Below are positions 30,893 through 39,450 of a stretch of 64,000 bases of DNA, piece by piece. The notes beneath the pieces are model-generated. The model saw nothing but the letters and a program-made list of their open reading frames with translations. It searched no databases and had not been told where the DNA came from. Position 1 is the stretch's first letter. Every line of letters starts with the position of its first letter. The stretch lies in assembly GCA_028818855.1 (NCBI GenBank), contig JAPPMY010000149.1, positions 1 to 64,000 on the forward strand, read 5' to 3'. The position numbers and the translations under genes are program-made. This stretch comes from Rhodospirillales bacterium (GTDB lineage Bacteria; Pseudomonadota; Alphaproteobacteria; UBA828).

Positions 30893-31708
30893 CTATCGCG
30901 TGCGTTTCAGCGCCGTCTTGGTGAAGTCGCCCTCGTCGAGGTCGGTTCCGAACTCGTAGTCCGTCCAGTTCAGCACGGTGCTCTTTCCCGTGAGATGGTT
31001 CGTCATCTCCACCGTGCCTGCCCGCCAGAAGCGGTCGAGATATTGCGCGAACTCGTCGACCACCATCGTCTTGAGATGCTCGTCCCTGCGGTCGAAGTAC
31101 TGGACCTGAATGGTGCGAAGCTCCTCCTGGTCGAGCCAGACCAGCTGTCGCGAGTACCCTGAATCCTCGCTGAGGGGCACGCGTTCCAGAACCGTGCACT
31201 GGAAATCGCCGCAGGCCTCGTCGCGCAGGTAGCGGTGCGTGTATTTCTCGACTTCGACGGCGCTCAGGTCCTCGTACGAGAACTCGCTGCCCATGAAGGA
31301 CCCGGACTGCTTCGACGAGCTGATGCGCTTGACCCGCTTCAGGGCGGGCAGGTAGAGCCACTGGTCGTCCGGCTCGTTCTTGTGGGCGTGGACGAGAAAG
31401 GCGGTGCCCTTGACGTCGCGCGGGCGGTCGAACACGAACATGGTGCGATCGCCGTCTCCCTCGACTTCGATGACCTTGAGGCGGACTTCGCGCGTGCTCT
31501 CCTGCCCCCGCTTGTTGCGCAGGGTCATCTTGAGGTTTGCGGTGAGGTTGCCGTAGCCCTTCTGGCGTTCGCGGGCGTCCGTCGCGATCCTGAGCCCGGC
31601 CTCCTCGGCGCTCTCCGCGAGGACGGCCGACGGCCCGCCGGCCCAGACGAGAGCGGCAAGAACGATCGCGGACACTGCAAGCATTGGGTGGGGGAGAGCG
31701 ACGCGCAT
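30893..31708 (-). CDS. Outer membrane lipoprotein-sorting protein (LolA-like)
   Basis: Signal peptide; YGNLTANLKMTLRNKRGQESTREVRLKVIEVEGDGDRTMFVFDRPRDVKGTAFLVHAHKNEPDDQWLYLPALKRVKRISSSKQSGSFMGSEFSYEDLS: typical of this family. Confidence 0.9.
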   Translation of the reverse strand: MRVALPHPMLAVSAIVLAALVWAGGPSAVLAESAEEAGLRIATDARERQKGYGNLTANLKMTLRNKRGQESTREVRLKVIEVEGDGDRTMFVFDRPRDVKGTAFLVHAHKNEPDDQWLYLPALKRVKRISSSKQSGSFMGSEFSYEDLSAVEVEKYTHRYLRDEACGDFQCTVLERVPLSEDSGYSRQLVWLDQEELRTIQVQYFDRRDEHLKTMVVDEFAQYLDRFWRAGTVEMTNHLTGKSTVLNWTDYEFGTDLDEGDFTKTALKRTR

Positions 31709-31762
31709 CAGCGTTTCCTCCTGTCGGCGGCCGATCTGCGGGCAATCATCCGCTGGCCCGCT

Positions 31763-33052
31763 TCAGAAGTTGTAGTCCAGGTTCACCCCGATGAAACTGT
31801 CGCGCCGCACATCATACATGGCATCGTCCTCATCGATCCCGACATAGGCGTAGCTCTGCACATGCAGGGACCAGCTATCCGAAAGGCGGCGCTTGAATTC
31901 GGCGTTCAGCACGCGGCTGCTGTAGTCCAGGGATTCCAGAACGCTGAGCGTGAATTCGGTGCTCTGTTCGTCGTTCAGCCCCAGACGCGCGGCAAGCAGC
32001 ACGTCGTTCTCGAACGCGTTGGTCGCCCATCGGCCGCGCCCGTCGCGGGCCCATTCGCCGATCAGGCTGAGATCGGCGTCCGAATCCCACACGGCGTAGA
32101 TTGTGTATTCGGCGCCTGCGACGAAGGCCGCGTAGTCTTCCTCTTCGTACTGCAGGAACCGGTCGAGCCGGCGGTTCTGCGCGCCGGCGCGGTGAATGGC
32201 TTCCAGCTTGAGAAGCCAAGGGCCCGTGGTGAGCTGGGTATCCAGGCCGAGCTGGGTGATCTGCTCGTAGTAGGGCGCCAGAACGAGTTCGGTGCCGGCC
32301 AGGGTCGGCAGAAGGGTGGGCTCGCGGCTCGTGCCGTCGAACACGCTGAGCCCGATGTCGACCGGCCCGAAGCTGCCGGTGTAACGGGCGGCAAGATCGA
32401 GATGCCACTCTCCCGCCGAGGACTCGTACGAGGTCAGGTCGCGGTCCACGACAGGCCCGGGACGCAGGCGGCCGTGGCGGCCCGGAAAGGTGCGCTCCCG
32501 GTGCCCGGTCAGCCCGAACAGCTCAAGCGCCCCCCAGTCCCCCGACCACGTGAGGTGGACCATCGGCTGGCCCATCTTGGTCTTCTCGTCCGGGTCTTCC
32601 ACGAGGTCCGTCTGGTTGACGATATCGACCAGGGGGCGCGATTCGACGACCCCCCAGAACACGCGATCGACGCCCAGGCGCAGCTCCCATTCGTCGTCGC
32701 CGATATCGCCGTAGAGGAGAAGGAAAGCCTCACGGAGGTCGGCGTGGGTGCGGTCCGGATCCCCGGCGTCGTATCGGAGGAAGGGCGTTATCGTGATGCT
32801 CCTGCCCTCATTGTCCTCCATGTAGACCGTCGCCTCCGCAGCGAAGCCGCTCGCGTGGGAGCGCTGGTCGGGATGCGCGGCCGTCTCGGGATAGACCCGC
32901 GTTTCGGAGGAAAGACGGCCAGTAACCTCCACGAATTCCACGAACCCGTCGTCGGCACGCGCGCCGGTCGCCATCGGTACCGAAATCAGCAGAGACAAGA
33001 GCGCCGCGAGAAGGGTGAGACGCGCCGCACCGATTTGCCCGAGGAGCTTCAC
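31763..33052 (-). CDS. Predicted outer-membrane beta-barrel protein (porin-like)
   Basis: Signal peptide (LTLLAALLSLLISVPMATGARA), alternating amphipathic strands, C-terminal ...GVNLDYNF ending in aromatic F. Start uncertain (GTG 33052 or TTG 33094). Confidence 0.75.
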   Translation of the reverse strand: MKLLGQIGAARLTLLAALLSLLISVPMATGARADDGFVEFVEVTGRLSSETRVYPETAAHPDQRSHASGFAAEATVYMEDNEGRSITITPFLRYDAGDPDRTHADLREAFLLLYGDIGDDEWELRLGVDRVFWGVVESRPLVDIVNQTDLVEDPDEKTKMGQPMVHLTWSGDWGALELFGLTGHRERTFPGRHGRLRPGPVVDRDLTSYESSAGEWHLDLAARYTGSFGPVDIGLSVFDGTSREPTLLPTLAGTELVLAPYYEQITQLGLDTQLTTGPWLLKLEAIHRAGAQNRRLDRFLQYEEEDYAAFVAGAEYTIYAVWDSDADLSLIGEWARDGRGRWATNAFENDVLLAARLGLNDEQSTEFTLSVLESLDYSSRVLNAEFKRRLSDSWSLHVQSYAYVGIDEDDAMYDVRRDSFIGVNLDYNF

Positions 33053-33090
33053 GAGACCTGGCTCAGGGGAGTGGCCCGGCCCGGACGCCT

Positions 33091-35418
33091 TCAAGTCGCC
33101 TCCCCGCCCCGTCTCCTGAGCCGCTCGATACTGAACCGCTCGAGCACCATGAGCAGCGGCGGCAGGAACAGGAAATCCGCCAGCAGGGCGATGATGACCG
33201 TAATGCCCACGAGCAGCCCGAGCGCCTGGTTGGTCGCCATCCCCGACGCCCCGAACACCAGGAAGCCCAGCGCGAACACCGCGGTCGTCGCCAGCAGCGC
33301 CTTGCCCACGGTGCGGAACGCGGTCTGAACGGAGTCCGCCGCCGACTGCCCGCTCTTTCGGGCCCTGATGTACTTGGTCATGAAGTGGATCGTGTCGTCC
33401 ACGACGATGCCGAAGGCGATGGCGGTGACCACGGCCGCGGCGTTTCCGACCGCTCCCACGGCATAGCCCCACAGGCCCAGCGCCATGGCGGCCGGGATGA
33501 AGTTGGGAATCAGGCTGATGAGCCCGAGACGCAGGCTCCTGAAGATGAACACCAGCAGCAGGGAGACGATGCCCATCGCCGTGATGGTGCCGATCAGCAT
33601 GTTCTTGATGTTCTTCTGAATCGAATGGGCGCCGACGATCGAGACGCCGGCGGCCGCGGTTTCGAGACCCGGGGCATTCTGGCGCAGCCAGGCCTGCGCG
33701 CGGTCGTCGAGCGCGATCTTCTCGTTGGTGGACAGGCTCGACAGCACGACCGTCATGCGCGTGGACGAGCGTTCCACGTCGATGAGATTGTTCAGGTCGA
33801 GCCCAACCGGCAAAGAGAACTCGTAGAGCAGCAGATACTGCGCCGCCAGATCGGAGTTGTCGGGGATACTGTAGAACGCCGGATCGTCGCCGTTCAGGTT
33901 CTTGTTCAGGCGCTTCATGATGTCGGAGATGGCGAAGACGTGAGCGACCTCCGGCTGCGCCCGATACCACTCCGCGAACGCGTCCACCCGGCTCAGGTAC
34001 TCGACATCGGTGACGCCGCCCTCCTGCCCCGCGTCGAGAGAGTACTCGAAGGCTTCGACGCCGGTGAAGTTCTCGCTGATGAAATCCGTCGATTGCCGGA
34101 ACTGGTAGCTCTCGCCGAGAAGCTCGAGCCAGTTTTCCTTGAGCTCGATCCGCGCAATGCCGGCCATGAGCGCGACGGTCAGAACGCCGAAGGAGCACAG
34201 AAGGAGCATGCGGCGGGAGACGACGAACCGCCCGAGACGGTCGAAATAATCCACCTTCCCTTCGCGCGCAGGCCGGACGCGCATGGGCAGGTAGGAGAGG
34301 ACCGCCGGCAGGAACGTTACCGCGAAGAAGAACGCGAACAGCGAGCCGAAGGCCACCATGTTGCCCATGACCTGGAACGGCGGCATCTCCGAGAAGTTCA
34401 GGCTGAGGAACCCGATTGCCGTCGTGATCGACGTGAGGAAAACAGGCCATATGTTCAGCTCCAGGGAATGAATCGCCGCCTGTTTGCGGTCCATTCCCTC
34501 GCGCAAGCCCGCCAGCATCGCTTCTATGATGTGGACGGAATGCGCGACAGCGATCGCCATCAAGACGAATATGGCGGCAGCGCTCTCGCCGAACAGCGTC
34601 ATGCCGGTCCAGCCCACGAAGCCGGCCGAAGCGATGATGACACCAACGATCATCAGGACGATCGCAACGGTTCCCCAGATGGAGCGCAGCATCAGCACGG
34701 CAACCAGCAGCATGACCCCGAGCGCGATGGGTCCGAGGAGTTCGAACTCCTCGTTCATTGCGTCGCCCATGGCACGATCCAGGGGAAGCTCGCCGGTTAT
34801 GTGGTAGTCGATGGTCGAATACTTCTCCCCCGCCTCGGCTGCGGTGCCGTAGAGGTAGTCGACGACCTCCATCTTGGCCGCCTGTCGGACGTCCCGGCCC
34901 TCGGGAAGCGCGATGCTGACCACCAGCCCGGCCACGCGGCCATCCCGGGAAACGAAGCGCCCGTCAACCTCTTCCGTCGCGTGCGCGATCGTCTCGATGC
35001 GTGCGATGTCGTCGTCGGAGAGAGAGGCGGCGTCGTCGATGAGCGGCTCGACGATCAGCTCGTCCTCGAAGGCCTCGCTGTGCGAGTAATTCGCGATGGA
35101 ATCGACGCGGGTAACGTAGGGCGTCAGCCAGAGCTGCTCGGTCAACTCCTCGATGGCAATGAGCGCTTCCTGCGTGAAGATGGTGCCGCTCTGGGGTGCC
35201 ACCGCAATAAGCGCGGTGTCGGAGATCGCGTAGGTCTCTTCCAGGTGGTCGAGCGCGACAATGCGCGGATCATCCTTCTCGAAGTGATTACGAACATCGA
35301 CGTCAACAGATACCAGGTTCTGGGCGCCCGCGGCGAGGGCCAGCATGACAAGCAGAGAGAGCAAAATCGTCAGCCATCGGCGCCTCATGATGTGGGCGAT
35401 GCAGGTTTCTAAATTCAT
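33091..35418 (-). CDS. RND superfamily exporter (MMPL/HpnN-like, COG1033-type)
   Basis: ~776 aa, duplicated 6-TM architecture with large periplasmic loops; AFGIVVDDTIHFMTKYIRARKSG and LMAIAVAHSVHIIEAMLAGLREG motifs. Confidence 0.92.
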   Translation of the reverse strand: MNLETCIAHIMRRRWLTILLSLLVMLALAAGAQNLVSVDVDVRNHFEKDDPRIVALDHLEETYAISDTALIAVAPQSGTIFTQEALIAIEELTEQLWLTPYVTRVDSIANYSHSEAFEDELIVEPLIDDAASLSDDDIARIETIAHATEEVDGRFVSRDGRVAGLVVSIALPEGRDVRQAAKMEVVDYLYGTAAEAGEKYSTIDYHITGELPLDRAMGDAMNEEFELLGPIALGVMLLVAVLMLRSIWGTVAIVLMIVGVIIASAGFVGWTGMTLFGESAAAIFVLMAIAVAHSVHIIEAMLAGLREGMDRKQAAIHSLELNIWPVFLTSITTAIGFLSLNFSEMPPFQVMGNMVAFGSLFAFFFAVTFLPAVLSYLPMRVRPAREGKVDYFDRLGRFVVSRRMLLLCSFGVLTVALMAGIARIELKENWLELLGESYQFRQSTDFISENFTGVEAFEYSLDAGQEGGVTDVEYLSRVDAFAEWYRAQPEVAHVFAISDIMKRLNKNLNGDDPAFYSIPDNSDLAAQYLLLYEFSLPVGLDLNNLIDVERSSTRMTVVLSSLSTNEKIALDDRAQAWLRQNAPGLETAAAGVSIVGAHSIQKNIKNMLIGTITAMGIVSLLLVFIFRSLRLGLISLIPNFIPAAMALGLWGYAVGAVGNAAAVVTAIAFGIVVDDTIHFMTKYIRARKSGQSAADSVQTAFRTVGKALLATTAVFALGFLVFGASGMATNQALGLLVGITVIIALLADFLFLPPLLMVLERFSIERLRRRGGEAT

Positions 35419-35604
35419 GGCGGCACGCCGTCTCGTGAATAGACTTCGGGCGACGAAGTCCGGTTTCGGGAGCGACTCGCCATTTAAGTATCCCAATCCG
35501 CCTCCCACTCGTCCATCACTCTTTGGGCCGTGTACGCAAGGGTTGCTGCATGGCCAGGGCAAGTGCCAGGTGGCGCTGACACGGAGCGACGAAGAGAGTC
35601 CTCC

Positions 35605-35943
35605 ATGCGCTACAGCTTATGCGGCTCGCAGCCGGAGGGGGTGGGCTATTTCGAGAAGGGCGGCTGCTACGCGAAGGACGACGGGGCGCACGACAAGGCG
35701 GTGAGCGCGACCCTCGGCTGGATCAAGGCCAACGCCATTTTAGAGACCCGGACGCGCGATCCCGCGACCGGGGCGATGGTCCGCGCCGGTGACCAGAAAA
35801 TGATCGCCGCAATCTTCCGCCACGACACCTCCCGCAATCTCGACCCTCAGCTCCACGCTCACGCCGTGGTCGCGAACATGGTCCAGGGCTGTCGGCCGGA
35901 GAGCGCCGCGCAGACCATGACCCTAGTGAGAAGTGCGGGCTGA
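35605..35943 (+). pseudogene. Truncated/internally deleted TrwC/TraA-type conjugative relaxase fragment
   Basis: GYFEKGGCYAKDDGAHDKA (N-terminal relaxase) fused directly to VSATLGWIKANAILETRTRDPATGAMVRAGDQKMIAAIFRHDTSRNLDPQLHAHAVVANMVQG (HxH relaxase core), then stops. Confidence 0.85.
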
Positions 35944-37314
35944 GTCCTTGAGGCAGGGCGCGCGGCGGAGGTGCCAGTCCGTCGCCTGCTGATAGGCGTG
36001 GCCCACCCTGAGGAGCAGCGGCTCGGCGCCCCAGGCGGCCTCCAGCATCATGCCGATGGGCATGCCGTCCGAAGAGAAGCCGCAGGGAACCGAGAGACCC
36101 GGTATCGACGCCAGCGCGCCGCCATAGGTGAAGCGCGTCGCGTCCTGGGTGGCGCGGTGGAGGCTGCGATCGTCGGCGATGGGCGGCGCCGGCCGGGGCG
36201 TGGTCGGCGCGAGCAGGACGTCCACTGTCTCGAACACCTGCGCCAGCGCGCGGCGCCAGGCCTCGCGCCCGCGCATGGCCTCGGCATAGTCCACCGCGCT
36301 GAACTCGCGGCCCATCATCATGCGCTCGTAGACCGGCCGGGAGAGCGCGCCAGGCCCCGCGTCGAGCCGCTCCCTGTGGTAGGCGCAGGCGTCGGCGTAG
36401 GCCATGATCGTGGTCCAGCGCTGGGCGGTCTCGGCACCGGGCAGCGTGACATCGACCAGCCGCGCCCCGAGCGATTCCAGGGTGCCGGCAGCAGCCTGCA
36501 CCGCGGCCTCGACGTCCGCGTCCAGTCCTTCGAAGAAGAAGTTGCGCGCGAGGCCTATGCGCACGCCCTCGATTCCGTCATCCAGCCGGGGCAGGAAGTT
36601 TTCCAGCGGCAGGTCGCGCGAGACGGGGTCGAGCGGGTCGTAGGCGGCGAGCACGGCGAAGAGGCGCGCGACATCCGCCACGGTGCGCGCCATGGGCCCC
36701 ACGGTGTCGTGCGCGACGCTGACGGGCGTGATGCCGCGGATCGAGATGCGCCCGTGCGTAGGCCGCAGGCCCGCGATGCCGGTCATCGAGGCCGGAATGC
36801 GGACCGAGCCGCCGGTGTCGGTGCCGAGCGCGGCGGCGGCCATCTCCGCCGCCACCACGGCGCCGGAGCCGCCGCTGGAGCCCCCCGGAATGCGCTCCGG
36901 GTTCCACGGGTTCCGGCACTGGCCCGCCACCGGGTTGGTCGAGACCACGCCCCACGCCAGCTCCTGCATGTTGGCCTTGCCGATCAGCACGGCGCCTTGC
37001 GCCTTCAGCCGGCCCACCACGGGCGCATCGCTGTTGGGGATGTGGTCGGCGAGGTAGGCGGCGCCGCTGGTGGTGCGCACGCCCGCCGTCTCGATGTTGT
37101 CCTTCAGCGCCACGGGCATGCCGTGCAGGAGGCCGAGCCAGCGGCCCTCGGCGGCGGCCGCATCGCAGGCATCGGCCTCTTCGCGCGCCCGCTCCGCCGT
37201 GGTCGTCACCATGGCGTTGTACGTGGGATCGAGCTGCTCGATCCGCGCGAGGCAGCGCTCCACCGCCGCCCGCGCGGCACCGGGCCGCGGCAGCCCGGAT
37301 GCCCCTCCGCTCAT
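35923..37314 (-). CDS. Amidase (amidase-signature family)
   Basis: GMPVALKDNIETAGVRTTSGAAYL; IPGGSSGGSGAVVAAEMAAAALGTDTGGSVRIPAS. Confidence 0.94.
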   Translation of the reverse strand: MSGGASGLPRPGAARAAVERCLARIEQLDPTYNAMVTTTAERAREEADACDAAAAEGRWLGLLHGMPVALKDNIETAGVRTTSGAAYLADHIPNSDAPVVGRLKAQGAVLIGKANMQELAWGVVSTNPVAGQCRNPWNPERIPGGSSGGSGAVVAAEMAAAALGTDTGGSVRIPASMTGIAGLRPTHGRISIRGITPVSVAHDTVGPMARTVADVARLFAVLAAYDPLDPVSRDLPLENFLPRLDDGIEGVRIGLARNFFFEGLDADVEAAVQAAAGTLESLGARLVDVTLPGAETAQRWTTIMAYADACAYHRERLDAGPGALSRPVYERMMMGREFSAVDYAEAMRGREAWRRALAQVFETVDVLLAPTTPRPAPPIADDRSLHRATQDATRFTYGGALASIPGLSVPCGFSSDGMPIGMMLEAAWGAEPLLLRVGHAYQQATDWHLRRAPCLKDSARTSH

Positions 37315-37353
37315 GCCCCTGGGGTGCCTTCCGCCCGGACGCACCGGCGCGCA

Positions 37354-38361
37354 CTACTGCTCGCCATAGACCGCGACGCTGCGGATGGCATAGTCGCCGC
37401 CGCCGTTGACGAGGGAGAGGCCGTCGAAGGGATCCTCCAGCGCGCTGCTCTTCGCCCGGATGAGCTCGGTGCCATCGACCGTCGCCGTCATCGTCCCGTC
37501 ACCCTCGCGCACGAGGGCGAGTGTGTGGCTCTGGCCGTCCTCGAGAGCGAGCGCGTCGTCGTGCTCGCCGATCACCTCCGCGCCGCGCCGGCCGAAGCGC
37601 GAGAGGGAGAGGGCGGGATCGTCGCCCGCCATGTAGGAGAGGCGATAGCCGGACGCCCCGCCCCGGCCCTGGAACAGGTCGATCTCGAACTGCGCGTCCC
37701 TGTGCGCGACGCCCGACATCATCTCCACTTCGAGGGCGAAGGCGTTGGGGATGTCCGCCTCGAGCACGATCATCGCAGGCTCGGGCCCGGCAGGCCCGGT
37801 GTCCTCCGTCGCCTCCTCGTCGTCGTCGCCGCCCAGGAGGTCGCCGAAGGTCTTCTCGCCGCTCAAGAGGTCGGTGACCGTGTCCTTCCCCTTGTCGAGC
37901 AGCGCCTCGCCCTTGTCGAGCAGCTCGTCCTTCGTCTCCATGATCGTGTCGAGGGATATTCTCATCGTCTCCGTGTCGGCGCCACTCAGCGGGATCGTGG
38001 TGCGCAAGCCCAGCCTGCTCTCGACCGAGAATTCGCCGCTCACCACCTCCCAGCCGGGATCGTCCGTGTAGTCGCCGTCCGAGAAATCGTCGCGGATCAG
38101 GGCTTCGCGCGGCTCGGCCTCGGCGACATGGGCTGCGATCATGTCGCGCAGATCCTGGAGGAAGCGCGGATCCGCCGCCCGCGCCTTCTCGGCGTCGTCG
38201 ATCAAAGCCTCAAGCTCGCGCGCCAGCGCATCGAGCGCTTCCCCGCCCTCGGCCTCTGCGCCGTCCTGGCGCCATTCGGAGTAGCGCGATTCCTCCTCGG
38301 CGGCGGCCGGCACGGCCAGCGCACTGGCGAGAAGGGCGGGAACGAGGAGCCTCTGCAGCAT
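37354..38361 (-). CDS. Hypothetical secreted protein with predicted concanavalin/LamG-like C-terminal region
   Basis: Signal peptide LLVPALLASALAVPAAAEEE; ...DDFSDGDYTDDPGWEVVSGEFSVE...; acidic linker; YRLSYMAGDDPALSLSRFG...HTLALVREGDGTMTATVDGTELIRA. Fold assignment is a guess. Confidence 0.6.
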   Translation of the reverse strand: MLQRLLVPALLASALAVPAAAEEESRYSEWRQDGAEAEGGEALDALARELEALIDDAEKARAADPRFLQDLRDMIAAHVAEAEPREALIRDDFSDGDYTDDPGWEVVSGEFSVESRLGLRTTIPLSGADTETMRISLDTIMETKDELLDKGEALLDKGKDTVTDLLSGEKTFGDLLGGDDDEEATEDTGPAGPEPAMIVLEADIPNAFALEVEMMSGVAHRDAQFEIDLFQGRGGASGYRLSYMAGDDPALSLSRFGRRGAEVIGEHDDALALEDGQSHTLALVREGDGTMTATVDGTELIRAKSSALEDPFDGLSLVNGGGDYAIRSVAVYGEQ

Positions 38362-38538
38362 GGCGCGCCTCCGGTCTGGTTGCGTTGCTGTGGTCGCCCG
38401 TGATCTAGGCGGAAAAGCGGAAGTTGTCGAGCGGTGGCGATCCCGTCCGCCTCAAAATGCCCAAATTCGTCCTTCATCGTGCTTTATGCGGTACGGTGGA
38501 TCGCGCTATAGTCAAAGTGACAGCACGGGAGGCAGCGA

Positions 38539-39435
38539 ATGAAAATGTTCAAGGGAACCAAGGTCTCATCGACCGGGCTTCGCCTCGCCGCGGTCGCAGG
38601 CATCGCGGCAATGCTCGGGGCGTGCGCCGGTCTCGAGCTCGAAGGCGTTCAGGGCCTCGATCCTCAGGGATCGGAATTCAACCAGCAGCTCTACGCGGGC
38701 TACATCGAGCTCTCGTCGAACGAGCTGGCGGAGAACGACTATCGGGATTCCGACTACTTCGCGCTGAAGGCTGCGGTCGCAGCCAGGGGCGACGACGTGC
38801 GGCCGACCGCGCTCGAGGAGCGCCGGATTCCGGCCGACAAGGTGGAAGAGCTCGCGAAGGCGAGAAACAGGCTCATGGCGATGCTGGTGGGGAGCGGCAA
38901 GGGCAAGGCGCCCATCGTCGCCGCCCGCGCGCAGTTGAGCTTCGACTGCTGGATGCAGGAGCAGGAGGAGGGCCACCAGCCGAGCAACATTGCCGAATGC
39001 CGCAACGCATTCTACGGCTCCGTGGTCGCCGCCGAGGTGGCGATGCGGCCTCCGCCGCCCGAGCCGGAGCCCGAGCCGGAGCCCGAGCCCAGCTACGTGA
39101 CCTACTACGTGGTGTTCTTCGAGTTCGACAGCTCCGATCTCTCGGGCGCCGCGATGCAGACGCTGGACGAGGCAGCGGCTACCGCGACGGAGATGAGGCC
39201 CTACAAGATCCTCATCCGCGGCCATACCGACCGCGCGGGTCCGGATGCGTACAATCTCAAGCTCTCCGAGCAGCGTGCGCTTTCGGTGGCGAGCTACCTC
39301 ATCGAGAACGGGGCCGGCCGCTTCGTGATCCACGCGGAGGGTCTCGGCGAATCCGAGCCGATCGCCAAGACCAGCGACAACGTGGCCGACGGCCGCAACC
39401 GGCGGGCGGAGATCTCGTTGATCGACGCCGAGTAG
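38539..39435 (+). CDS. OmpA family lipoprotein (peptidoglycan-associated)
   Basis: Lipobox-like GACAGLEL; PEPEPEPEPEPS linker; FEFDSSDLSGAAMQTLDEAA...ILIRGHTDRAGPDAYNLKLSEQRALSVASYLIENG...GRNRRAEISL. Confidence 0.93.
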   Translation: MKMFKGTKVSSTGLRLAAVAGIAAMLGACAGLELEGVQGLDPQGSEFNQQLYAGYIELSSNELAENDYRDSDYFALKAAVAARGDDVRPTALEERRIPADKVEELAKARNRLMAMLVGSGKGKAPIVAARAQLSFDCWMQEQEEGHQPSNIAECRNAFYGSVVAAEVAMRPPPPEPEPEPEPEPSYVTYYVVFFEFDSSDLSGAAMQTLDEAAATATEMRPYKILIRGHTDRAGPDAYNLKLSEQRALSVASYLIENGAGRFVIHAEGLGESEPIAKTSDNVADGRNRRAEISLIDAE

Positions 39436-39450
39436 GGAGCGGCTGACTCC

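Noticed and set aside
31763-34450. 895-aa minus ORF as a single protein
   Set aside because: N-terminal half is a shadow frame of the RND gene; a signal peptide and barrel begin only near 33052.
39058-39093. Tandem GAGCCGGAGCCC-type DNA repeat
   Set aside because: Encodes the common Pro-Glu linker of OmpA-family lipoproteins; not a CRISPR or regulatory repeat.
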